A DNA stretch of 64,000 bases from Streptosporangium sp. NBC_01495. Lineage in GTDB: Bacteria; Actinomycetota; Actinomycetes; Streptosporangiales; Streptosporangiaceae. The notes beneath the pieces are model-generated. The model was given only the letters and a program-made list of their open reading frames with translations. It did not search any database and was not told the origin of the DNA. The translations under genes and the position numbers were made by a program. Numbering within the stretch: position 1 is the first letter of the stretch; each line of letters opens with the position of its first letter. The stretch is from positions 3,534,001 to 3,598,000 of the forward strand of contig NZ_CP109430.1 in the NCBI RefSeq assembly GCF_036250735.1, given 5' to 3'. This document shows, one piece after another, positions 8,556-16,088 of the stretch.

Positions 8556-9032
8556 ATGCGGCACGTCGTTGGGCTGCTGGTCGGACTGGTCGTGGCGGCC
8601 GTGCTCCTCTTCGGCGCGGGCTGGGCCGTGCAGGAGGCGGCGGCGAGCCTGGTGCCCCTTCCCACGGAGAGCGGTTCGAAGACCTGGATCGCCCTCGGGG
8701 TGATGGCCGGGATCGGCCTCCTGGTCGGCCTGGTGGTCGCCGGTCGTGTCTCCCCGCTGGCGACCTTCGTGCCGTCGATGGTCCTGCTCGCTTGGACCGT
8801 GGTCTACGCCCTGGACGTCAGGCGCGCCATGGGACTGGTGCCCGACGACCCGACCTTCCACGAGGTGCTCCTGCAGGCCGGTCGTGGCATGGGCCTGCTG
8901 CTGACCACCGGTGTCTACACACTCCTCGGCATCCTGCTGTTCCTGCCGGTACTGATGCCCTCCCGCTGGGCGCCTCGGTTCCGGGGCGACGAGGAGGAGT
9001 ACGAGGAGTCCGGCGAGCAGGGCTATCGCTGA
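8556..9032 (+). CDS. small membrane protein, function unknown
   Basis: A 158-residue protein with four predicted membrane segments (VVGLLVGLVVAAVLLFGAGW; TWIALGVMAGIGLLVGLVVAG; FVPSMVLLAWTVVYAL; GMGLLLTTGVYTLLGILLFL) and an acidic C-terminal tail (DEEEYEESGEQ). ATG 8556 has a GAGGTGG ribosome site; an in-frame ATG at 8547 would add three residues. It is divergent from the YcnI-linked membrane gene and stands alone. I do not recognise the family. Confidence 0.75.
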   Translation: MRHVVGLLVGLVVAAVLLFGAGWAVQEAAASLVPLPTESGSKTWIALGVMAGIGLLVGLVVAGRVSPLATFVPSMVLLAWTVVYALDVRRAMGLVPDDPTFHEVLLQAGRGMGLLLTTGVYTLLGILLFLPVLMPSRWAPRFRGDEEEYEESGEQGYR

Positions 9033-9175
9033 GTTCTCCGGGTCTCGCGCCCGCTGGGTCCCGATCACCGGACCCGCGTCGGCCGAACTTCCGACCACCG
9101 GACTCCGTGCCCGTCACTCCCGGGCCGTCACACCGTCACTTCCGGGCACTCCCGGGCGTCGTCCCGCCAACGTTG

Positions 9176-10684
9176 TCACCGCCGCTGGTGCCCGGCCGAG
9201 TGGGCCGGGTGCTCCTTGTCGGCGTCCTCCCTGCCGCCGCTCCCCTTGCCGGTGGTCTTGGCGGTGTTCTCCTTGGCGGTGTTCTCCTTGGCGGTGTTCT
9301 CCTTGCCGGTGGCCCTCCTGGCCATACCGTTGCGCTGCGCCTCCGGATCGGTCCCGAGCGGCTGCGCGTCCGACAGCGGGAGCCGGAGGACGAACCTGGC
9401 CCCTCGCGGCGAGTCCTCGACCAGCAGGGTGCCCTGGTGGGCGTGGGCGATGTCGCGGGAGATGGCGAGGCCGAGCCCGCTGCCGCCGGAGTCGCGCAGC
9501 CGCCCGTCGTCCAGGCGGGTGAAGCGTTCGAAGACGCGCTCGCGGTCGGCGGGCGCGATGCCGGCGCCGTCGTCGACCACGGCCACGACGGCCTTGCCGT
9601 CCTCGAAGCCGACGGAGACCTCGACGCGGCTGTCGGCGTGCCGCCGCGCGTTGCTCAGGAGGTTGCCCACCACCCGGATCAGCTGGATCCGGGAACCGTG
9701 CACCCATACGCGGGCGGCCACGTGGACCCGCACCGGGATCCCGGTGCCCTGGGCCGCCTCCTCCGACACGAGGGCGCCGAGATCGATCAGCTCCTGCGGC
9801 GCCGGGTCGGCGGCGCGCAGCCTGGCCAGCTGCAACAGGTCGTTGACGATCGCCTCCAGCCGGCCGCTGGCCGTCAGCGCCCCCCGGATGGTCTCGCGGG
9901 GATCGGTGTCGTCGGGGTAGAGCAGTGCCTCCTCCAGCTGCACGCGCAGGCCCGCGATCGGCGTCCTGAGCTCGTGGGAGGCGGTGGAGGCGAAACGGCG
10001 CTGCTGCTCCACGGCCTCCTCCAGCCGCGCCAGGGTCTGGTTGGCGGTGCGGGCGAGCAGCGCGATCTCGTCCTCACCCGGCGGGATGGGCACCCGCAGG
10101 CTCAGGTCGCTCACCGTGATCTCGGACATCCGTGCCCGGATCGCCGCCACCGGCCGTAGCGTCCGTCCCACGACACACCAGGTCATCCAGGCCGCGAGGG
10201 CCAGGAGGACGAGGGCACCCGCGCTGATGAAGTACTCCAGGTGGTGCTTGTGCAGGATGGCGGGCTCCTCGAGGCCCGCGTAGACCACGGGGGAGTCGGC
10301 CGCGGGGGAGACCCGGATGGCCATGACCATGAGGGAGCCCTCGGTCAGCTGCTGGAACCGGTCGTCGGGCGGGGGGCGGGTGGCGCTTATCGGCGCCATG
10401 CCCATGGCCTGCCTGCTGGAGTTCACGACCACGCCGTGGGAGTTCACCAGCTGGACGAGGTCGACCGGAGCCGAGACGGGGATCGGATCGGGGATGTTGC
10501 CGATCCGCGACAGCGCGCTCCACTGGCTGGCGACCCGCTCGGTGTTGCCGAAGATGTCGTCCTGGATCCGGTAGCGGATCGCCATGTCGATGCTCGTCCC
10601 CACCAGGGAGAGGATGACCAGCAGCAGCATCGTCGTGATGATCGTGTAACGCGCTTGGATCGAGCGCAGGCGCGACCCCTTCAT
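9176..10684 (-). CDS. sensor histidine kinase (coupled to an XRE regulator)
   Basis: A 502-residue membrane kinase. It has a first membrane segment (about 14-34), an extracellular domain of some 115 residues, a second membrane segment (about 150-172), HAMP (RTLRPVAAIRARMSEI), the H-box (FASTASHELRTPIAGL), the N-box (VVGNLLSNARRHA) and G-boxes (DDGAGIAP, GGSGLGLAI). Its ATG overlaps the TGA of the upstream XRE-type gene (ATGA at 10681-10684), so the pair is translationally coupled. No response regulator is adjacent. The C-terminus beyond the catalytic domain is a low-complexity hydrophilic tail containing three KENTA pentapeptides. Kinase class certain, partner unknown. Confidence 0.92.
   Translation of the reverse strand: MKGSRLRSIQARYTIITTMLLLVILSLVGTSIDMAIRYRIQDDIFGNTERVASQWSALSRIGNIPDPIPVSAPVDLVQLVNSHGVVVNSSRQAMGMAPISATRPPPDDRFQQLTEGSLMVMAIRVSPAADSPVVYAGLEEPAILHKHHLEYFISAGALVLLALAAWMTWCVVGRTLRPVAAIRARMSEITVSDLSLRVPIPPGEDEIALLARTANQTLARLEEAVEQQRRFASTASHELRTPIAGLRVQLEEALLYPDDTDPRETIRGALTASGRLEAIVNDLLQLARLRAADPAPQELIDLGALVSEEAAQGTGIPVRVHVAARVWVHGSRIQLIRVVGNLLSNARRHADSRVEVSVGFEDGKAVVAVVDDGAGIAPADRERVFERFTRLDDGRLRDSGGSGLGLAISRDIAHAHQGTLLVEDSPRGARFVLRLPLSDAQPLGTDPEAQRNGMARRATGKENTAKENTAKENTAKTTGKGSGGREDADKEHPAHSAGHQRR
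9257..9301 (-). repeat. three perfect 15-bp tandem repeats in the kinase tail
   Basis: The unit CTTGGCGGTGTTCTC (plus strand) occurs three times head to tail and encodes the KENTA pentapeptides of the histidine-kinase C-terminus. Identical copies mean a recent in-frame expansion. Confidence 0.92.
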
Positions 10685-11511
10685 GACGACGTCAGCGCCG
10701 CGAGGCTACCCAGCAGGTCCAGGGCGTGCGCGGAAGGACTTCCGGGCTCGGCCTGGAAAACGATCAGTTTCTGGCCGGGGGAGCCGTTGACGTTGAACAG
10801 CTCGTACGTGAGCGTCAGGTCACCGACGTCATGGTGGCGGAAGCGTCTGGTCGCGACGTTCTCGGTGGACACGTCGTGGCGCGCCCACAGGCGGCGGAAG
10901 TCCGTGCTCTTGAGCGAGAGCTCGCCGACCAGGTCGGTCAGGTACGGGTCGTCGAGGTCCGCGCCCGCGATGGCGCGCAGCTGGGCCACCTTGGAACGGG
11001 CGGATTCCTCCCAGTCCCGGTAGAACCGGCGGGAGACGGGGTTCAGGAAGATCAGCCGGAGCAGGTTGTCCCTGTGCTCCAGCCTGTCGTAGAGGGCGTC
11101 GGCCATCTGGTTCGAGGCCAGCACGTCCATCCAGCGGCCGGTCACGATCGCCGGTGTGTAGGGCCAGCTTCGTATCAGCCGCAGCAGCGCCGGTTTGACC
11201 TGGTCCGGCTGGCGGATGTCCCCGGTCTGCCGCGGCCGGGGGTGCGCCAGCTCGTGCAGGTACGACGCGGCGTCGGCGCTGAGGTTGAGAACCTGAGCGA
11301 GGGCGCAGAGCACTCGATCGGAGGGGTGACGTTCCCGTCCCTGTTCCAGGCGGATGTAGTAGTCGGTGCTGACCCCGGCCAGCATCGCCACCTCTTCCCG
11401 GCGCAGCCCCGGTGTCCGCCGGGAACCCGACGGCAGGAGGCCCGCCTGTTCAGGGGTGATGAGTTCACGCCGGGCGCGGAGGAACTCACCTAGGAGCTTG
11501 TCGCTGTCCAT
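10681..11511 (-). CDS. XRE-family regulator with MmyB-like ligand domain
   Basis: A 276-residue regulator. The N-terminal helix-turn-helix (about 10-75) contains the family block TPGLRREEVAMLAGVSTDYYIRLEQGRE. The remainder matches the MmyB-type sensor domain common in actinomycetes, with blocks DVLASNQMADALY, NLLRLIFLNP and HDVGDLTLTYELFNV. In characterised members this domain binds a fatty-acid-like ligand. The stop codon overlaps the start of the histidine kinase gene, so the two proteins are made together, an uncommon pairing. ATG 11511 is the only good start and sits close to a possible promoter, so the transcript may be nearly leaderless. Confidence 0.9.
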   Translation of the reverse strand: MDSDKLLGEFLRARRELITPEQAGLLPSGSRRTPGLRREEVAMLAGVSTDYYIRLEQGRERHPSDRVLCALAQVLNLSADAASYLHELAHPRPRQTGDIRQPDQVKPALLRLIRSWPYTPAIVTGRWMDVLASNQMADALYDRLEHRDNLLRLIFLNPVSRRFYRDWEESARSKVAQLRAIAGADLDDPYLTDLVGELSLKSTDFRRLWARHDVSTENVATRRFRHHDVGDLTLTYELFNVNGSPGQKLIVFQAEPGSPSAHALDLLGSLAALTSS

Positions 11512-11949
11512 AGCATTACGGTATGTCAGAACCCATTTGACAAGGTGGCAGTATCACTCCCATGAAAGCCATCTCCGGGTCGACGAACCCCCTGCTCGGA
11601 GCCACTTTCGGTAGATCATCTCCGACGATCGGCTTGCTCGGGGCGGCGATCACCCGGCCTTTTCTGATCGCGTTTTACCCGCACCCCCTGAGGCCATTTG
11701 CGGCTACGCATAGGGGATTCCAGTGGTAAAGGGAGATGGGAAACGCTTCCCCGGGATCGGTTTTGTGTATGGAGAAGACCGTGTGAGTCAAGGTGGCCTC
11801 AACCGCTTGACGGGGAGTGTCCCGCGTCCCGCGGCGATCATCGATATGTGACAAACATCACATATATTTCGGCGGGGATTCGTAGTAGGTCTCAGGCGCC
11901 CTGAGCGCCCGTGCGGGGCGCGCGCCGCCGGTTCCGCCGCCCCCGGGAA
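11512..11949. other. 438-bp intergenic region, no gene seen
   Basis: It lies between the XRE-type gene and the end of the ABC exporter operon, both on the minus strand. Short open frames here lack coding character. AT content is higher than in the surroundings near 11700-11870. The only distinct signal is a Crp-like palindrome at 11844-11865. Confidence 0.6.
11844..11865. promoter_or_regulatory. perfect Crp/GlxR-like palindrome
   Basis: ATATGTGA-CAAACA-TCACATAT has perfect 8-bp arms around 6 bp and contains the classic TGTGA-N6-TCACA half-sites recognised by Crp-family regulators. It lies about 335 bp upstream of the XRE-type gene start and about 85 bp beyond the end of the exporter operon. 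Its target gene is unclear. Confidence 0.6.
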
Positions 11950-12699
11950 TCAACCGGAGTAGAGGCGGGCGACCACCTCCTCCATGGAATCCCCCTCGGG
12001 AGCGGTGGCGCGCAGGTCGTCGAGGGTGCCGTCGAAGGCCAGGCTGCCGTGGTCGATCAGCATCACGCGGCGGCAGAGCTTCTCGATGTCGCCCATGTCG
12101 TGGGTGGTGAGCAGGACGGTGGTGCCCCGGTCGGCGTTGAGGCGCCGCAGGAAGTCGCGCATCGCGGCCTTGCTGACCACGTCCAGGCCGATTGTGGGCT
12201 CGTCGAGCACCAGCACGGCGGGGTCGTGCAGGAGGGCCGCGGTGATGTCGCCGCGCATGCGCTGGCCGAGGCTGAGCTGGCGGACCGGGGTGGTCATGAA
12301 GTCGGCGAGGCCGAGGAGTTCGGTCAGCTCGGCCAGCCGTCGCCGGAAGTCCAGTTGATCTACTTTGTAAAGGTGTCGGATCAGCTCGAAACTGTCCCGC
12401 AGCGGCAGATCCCACCACAGGGTCGTCCGCTGGCCGAACACCACCCCGATCCTGCGCGCCAGCGCCGTGCGGCGGCGGGTCGGATCGAGCCCGGCCACCC
12501 GGATGCTGCCCGAGGTCGGGGCCAGGATGCCGGTGAGCATCTTGATGGTGGTGGACTTGCCCGCGCCGTTGGGGCCGAGGTAGCCGACGAACTCCCCTGC
12601 CTCCACGGTGAACGACAGGTCCCGTACGGCGTGCACGGTCTTCTTGGTCCTGCGGCGGCCCACGGTGAACGAGCGGCCGACCCGGTCGAGTTCGATCAT
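11950..12699 (-). CDS. ABC-2 exporter ATP-binding protein
   Basis: A 249-residue nucleotide-binding subunit: Walker A (YLGPNGAGKSTTIKM), Q-loop in GVVFGQRTTLWWDLPL, signature (LSLGQRMRGDI), Walker B (VLVLDEPTIGLD) and the switch His (LLTTHDMGDIE). The GQRTTLWWDLP block is typical of the subgroup that works with two different DUF990/ABC-2 permeases, as in viologen- or drug-export systems. The two permease genes lie directly upstream, and only 3 bp separate this gene from the first of them. It is the last gene of the three-gene operon. The substrate is not predictable. Confidence 0.92.
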   Translation of the reverse strand: MIELDRVGRSFTVGRRRTKKTVHAVRDLSFTVEAGEFVGYLGPNGAGKSTTIKMLTGILAPTSGSIRVAGLDPTRRRTALARRIGVVFGQRTTLWWDLPLRDSFELIRHLYKVDQLDFRRRLAELTELLGLADFMTTPVRQLSLGQRMRGDITAALLHDPAVLVLDEPTIGLDVVSKAAMRDFLRRLNADRGTTVLLTTHDMGDIEKLCRRVMLIDHGSLAFDGTLDDLRATAPEGDSMEEVVARLYSG

Positions 12700-12702
12700 G
12701 TG

Positions 12703-13488
12703 TCAACTTCCCGTCGAGCGGTAGCGGCGGATGCCCGCCCGCCACGCGAGGGCGGCGACGGCGGCCAGGACGACGGCCGCCAGGGGCGAGGCGAAGCGGA
12801 GCCAGTACGGCAGGCCGAGGGGATCGTCGCGGTCGAGCACGAACAGCGCGGGCTGCCAGTTCACGAACGCCAGTGGCACGACGAAGGTGACACCCTTGAC
12901 GAGCTCGGAGCCGTAGACACTCAGGGGGTACTGGGTGAGGGTGCCGCCCCCGTAGGTGAAGGCGTTGGCCACCTCGGGGGCGTCGGTCAGCAGGAACTGA
13001 ATGGCTCCGCCGAGGGTGAAGATCGCGGTGAAGATGACGAGCCCGCACACGACCATCAGCGGGATCATCCAGGCCCTGCCCCAGGAGAGACCGAGCTGGG
13101 GCAGGGCGAGGGCGAGCACGACGGCGGCCTGGGTCACCCTGCCGAAGCGGTGCACCCCGAAGCGGTCGACGGCCATCTGCGTGAACGCGCTCGCCGGGCG
13201 GATCAGCATGGTGTCGAAGCCGCCGCTCCTGATGTGCTGGCTGAGCCGGTCGACGTTGCCGAAGAGCATGTCGGCCAGCGCGAAGGACAGGCCGGCGGTG
13301 CCGTACAGGAACATCACCTCGGCCAGTTCGAAGCCGCCGAGCGATCCGGTGTGCTCGAAGATCACCCAGATCGCCGCCACGTCCAGCGCGTTGACCGCGA
13401 ACGAGCCCAGCATCATCATGATCAACGATCCCGGGTACTGTGCCGAGGCCCTCAGCCAGGTCCAGGCCAGCAGGAGGTACGTCCTCAC
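12703..13488 (-). CDS. ABC-2 exporter permease (DUF990-like)
   Basis: A 261-residue membrane subunit with six hydrophobic segments; blocks such as FDTMLIRPASAFTQM and FTYGGGTLTQYPLSVYG are characteristic of this permease family. GTG 13488 is chosen because GGGAGG lies nine bases upstream and the protein then starts at the conserved VRTYLLLAWTWLRAS. An in-frame ATG at 13620 would overlap the upstream permease gene but adds 44 Gly/Arg-rich residues without homology. The two permeases presumably form a heterodimer in the membrane with the ATPase encoded next. Confidence 0.85.
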   Translation of the reverse strand: MRTYLLLAWTWLRASAQYPGSLIMMMLGSFAVNALDVAAIWVIFEHTGSLGGFELAEVMFLYGTAGLSFALADMLFGNVDRLSQHIRSGGFDTMLIRPASAFTQMAVDRFGVHRFGRVTQAAVVLALALPQLGLSWGRAWMIPLMVVCGLVIFTAIFTLGGAIQFLLTDAPEVANAFTYGGGTLTQYPLSVYGSELVKGVTFVVPLAFVNWQPALFVLDRDDPLGLPYWLRFASPLAAVVLAAVAALAWRAGIRRYRSTGS

Positions 13489-13612
13489 CGTCGGGCGCCT
13501 CCCGTGGCGTCGCCGGCTTTCCCGGGCCGCCTCCCGCGTGACGGGCCCGGGGTTCCTGAGGCCCCTGAGGCCCCTGGCGCCCCCGTGGTCCCCGGTGTTT
13601 CCGCCTCCGTCG

Positions 13613-14395
13613 TCACCCACCCTGGATCACGACCTTCCTGCGGGCCGCGTTCGTGGCCAGGGCGCCCAGGGCCAGCAGCGCCATCGCCCACACGGCCTGG
13701 AACGCCAGGGCCTCCAGGACGTCGCGCTTGCCGAGGTAGATGTCGGCGGGGACCTGGACCATGGCCGACCAGGGGAGTGCCTCGGCCAGGGTGCCGAGCC
13801 AGCCGGGGAAGAGGTTGAGGGGCAGGACCATGCCGCTGAAGAAGAAGGTCATCACGAGCGACATCGTCTGCACCCCCCGGTCGTCGATGACCCAGCAGGA
13901 GGACAGCGCGACCAGGTAGCGCAGGGTGAAGCTGACGACCACCGCGAGGACGAAACCGGCCGCGAAGGACAGCCAGGTCAGCGGGTCGACCGGCACGACG
14001 AGGCCGAACAGCGCGGCGCCGACGGCCGTGGGCGGCAGGCTCCGTACGAGGAACAGGTAGGCGGCCCGGCCGAGGTCGTCGGCGAGGTTCCACATCTGCA
14101 GGGAGGCGGGGCGGAGCAGGTCGAGGGCGACGTCCCCGCTGCGCACGCGCTCGGAGAGCTCCAGGCCGCCGCCGAAGACCTGCATGGGGCCGATGAAGGC
14201 CTGGCTGAGGAAGCAGAAGGTGACGGCGTCGGTGAGGTCGTATCCCGCGAGGCCGGGGCGGGCCTCCCAGAGGGCGATCAGGACGTAGGCGCGGAGGATG
14301 CCGAAGACGGTGTTGGTGAAGGCTCCGGCGACGGCGGCGGCACGATAGGTGGAGTGGCGGCGGAAGCCGTACCCGGCGATGCGCGCGTAGATCAG
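13613..14395 (-). CDS. ABC-2 exporter permease (DUF990-like), apparent CTG start
   Basis: The first gene of the exporter operon, about 260 residues with six membrane segments. The conserved N-terminal part (IYARIAGYGFRRHSTYRAA, then AFTNTVFGILRAYVL) is clearly encoded upstream of the first ATG in frame (14185). Between the in-frame TAG near 14420 and that ATG there is no ATG, GTG or TTG. The codon in the right place is CTG 14395, with GGGAGG eight bases upstream. Starting at ATG 14185 would remove the first 70 residues and the first membrane helix. The open frame and family length favour initiation at CTG; a sequencing error near 14400 is the alternative. Confidence 0.75.
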   Translation of the reverse strand: MIYARIAGYGFRRHSTYRAAAVAGAFTNTVFGILRAYVLIALWEARPGLAGYDLTDAVTFCFLSQAFIGPMQVFGGGLELSERVRSGDVALDLLRPASLQMWNLADDLGRAAYLFLVRSLPPTAVGAALFGLVVPVDPLTWLSFAAGFVLAVVVSFTLRYLVALSSCWVIDDRGVQTMSLVMTFFFSGMVLPLNLFPGWLGTLAEALPWSAMVQVPADIYLGKRDVLEALAFQAVWAMALLALGALATNAARRKVVIQGG

Positions 14396-14565
14396 GAAGG
14401 CTGCCTCCCGGAAGGTGTCAGGACAACCCTCCTATCCTCATGGGCGCTCCGGGGAGGGGCAACGGATTTTCGGCGGTGCCCCAAGGTGCCCCAAGGCGCC
14501 CCAAGGCGGAGTGCGGCGGGAGACCGGCCGCCGGTACGGCCCGATCCGGATGGGCCTCCGGATGT

Positions 14566-14631
14566 GATTACATTGAGCGTTCGAATATGTATCGAGAGTG
14601 ATGCGTACCCGTATGATACATAGTTGTAATC
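14566..14631. promoter_or_regulatory. nested inverted repeats upstream of the esterase
   Basis: GATTACA (14566) pairs with TGTAATC (14625), and inside it ATGTATC (14587) pairs with GATACAT (14615). The region is AT-rich for this genome and ends about 70 bp before the esterase start. It could be an operator or an RNA leader fold. Confidence 0.4.
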
Positions 14632-14698
14632 TTCCCGATATGTTCAATCGCCGATAGAAGACCACTCTGGGGGGAATGTCCTTTTGTGGAGGTCCCCC

Positions 14699-15856
14699 AT
14701 GCGCGATGAGATTGATATGGACGTCAGTCCGGTCTACCCCTTCAGCTGGCAGGCCGCCACCCTCAACGCGATCATGCGTGGCACCTTCAAGCCCATCTCC
14801 GACCTGTTGCTGAGGAACGACGTCGGCGTCGCCGCGGCCTCTCGCATCGTCGCACTGGCGGGCAGGGTACCGTTCCGCCTGCCGGTCCACGTACAGGTGA
14901 CCCCCGACGAGACGGGGCCGTGCCCGGGGGAGTGGGTCCGCGCGGGAGAGGACCTCGACGAGGACAAGGTCCTGCTCTACTTCCACGGCGGGGGCTACTT
15001 CGCCTGCTCCCCGGCGACCCACCGGCCGATCACCTGGCGCCTGTCGGCCGCGACCCGGCGCCCGGTGCTGGCGGTCGACTACCGTCAGGGCCCCGTCCAC
15101 AGGCCGGCCGAGGCCCTTGAGGACGCGATCGCCGCCTACCGATGTCTCCTGGAGCACGGGTACGACCCCGCCGACGTCGTCTTCGGCGGAGACTCCGCCG
15201 GAGGCCACCTCACCCTGGCCACGCTCCTGGCGCTCCGCGACCGGGGCATGCCGCTGCCGGTCGCCGCCGTGTGCCTCTCCCCGTGGGCGGACCTCACCGG
15301 CGCGCCCCGCAGGGTCAACCGGCTGCTCGACCCGATGATCCCGGCCGGCCGCGTCGACTGGCTCGCCCGCCGCTGGACCGCGGGCCTCGACCCCCACGAC
15401 CCCCTGCTCTCCCCGGTCCTCGGCGACTACACCGGCCTGCCCCCGCTGATGGTCGTCACCGGCTCCACCGAGGTCCTGCGCGACGAGGGCCGCCGCGTGG
15501 CCGAGCGGGCCCGCGCCGCCGGGGTGCCGGTCACCTACGAGGAGTGGCCCCGCATGCCGCACGTCTTCGCCATCCTCGCCGACGTCGTCCCCGAGGCCCG
15601 CGAGGTGTATCCGCACATCGCCCGCTTCCTCACCGCGGCCCAGGACCTCCTGCCCGTCCGGGACGGCTCGAAGCGGCGCTTCGCGATGCCGGACCTCGCC
15701 GCGTCGGACCTCGCCGCGTCGGACCTTTCCGGACCGGACCTTCTCCTGCCGGGTCTTCCCGTCCCCGATCTTCCCGCGCCGGACCTCGCCCCCGAGGACG
15801 TCGCCGCTCCGGTTCTCCGGAAGCGGTCCGCACGCCCCGGTTCCGCCGCCGCCTGA
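14699..15856 (+). CDS. alpha/beta-hydrolase, HSL-type esterase/lipase
   Basis: A 385-residue hydrolase of the hormone-sensitive-lipase group. The oxyanion-hole motif HGGG is at residues 96-99, the nucleophile S166 lies in GGDSAGGH, and a C-terminal PRMPHVFAIL supplies the catalytic His. ATG 14699 has GGAGG six bases upstream; a TTG at 14684 is a weaker start. There is no signal peptide, so it is cytoplasmic. After the normal end of the fold (about residue 325) comes an odd tail with repeated DLxAS/DLPAP-like five-residue units ending in a basic RKRSARPG stretch. Substrates are likely short acyl esters; this is a family inference. Confidence 0.88.
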   Translation: MRDEIDMDVSPVYPFSWQAATLNAIMRGTFKPISDLLLRNDVGVAAASRIVALAGRVPFRLPVHVQVTPDETGPCPGEWVRAGEDLDEDKVLLYFHGGGYFACSPATHRPITWRLSAATRRPVLAVDYRQGPVHRPAEALEDAIAAYRCLLEHGYDPADVVFGGDSAGGHLTLATLLALRDRGMPLPVAAVCLSPWADLTGAPRRVNRLLDPMIPAGRVDWLARRWTAGLDPHDPLLSPVLGDYTGLPPLMVVTGSTEVLRDEGRRVAERARAAGVPVTYEEWPRMPHVFAILADVVPEAREVYPHIARFLTAAQDLLPVRDGSKRRFAMPDLAASDLAASDLSGPDLLLPGLPVPDLPAPDLAPEDVAAPVLRKRSARPGSAAA

Positions 15857-16088
15857 GGCGTACGCCCGCGAGACGCCGCGGGCCTCTCCCGCTGGTCACA
15901 CCGTCCCGTCCAGCCCCGAGGGCATCCTTCACACCATGGATTCCTTACCCTGAGGGATCATTCGCCTTACCTCTCATATCCCTTCTGGCCGGTCGGGAGC
16001 GAAGGACGCCCAAATCCCGCCACAGTGTGCTTGCCGAAGCCCGCGCACGAGAGGCTCAACGAGGATGGCACGTGGGGGAGCAGGTCCT

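Noticed and set aside
12703-13620. Long form of the first permease from ATG 13620
   Set aside because: It adds 44 low-complexity residues. GTG 13488 has GGGAGG and gives the same length as the partner permease.
11911-13818. 635-codon plus-strand frame across the ABC exporter operon
   Set aside because: Antisense shadow; its composition (His/Glu/Arg-rich) is typical of the wrong frame, and three clear ABC genes lie on the minus strand.
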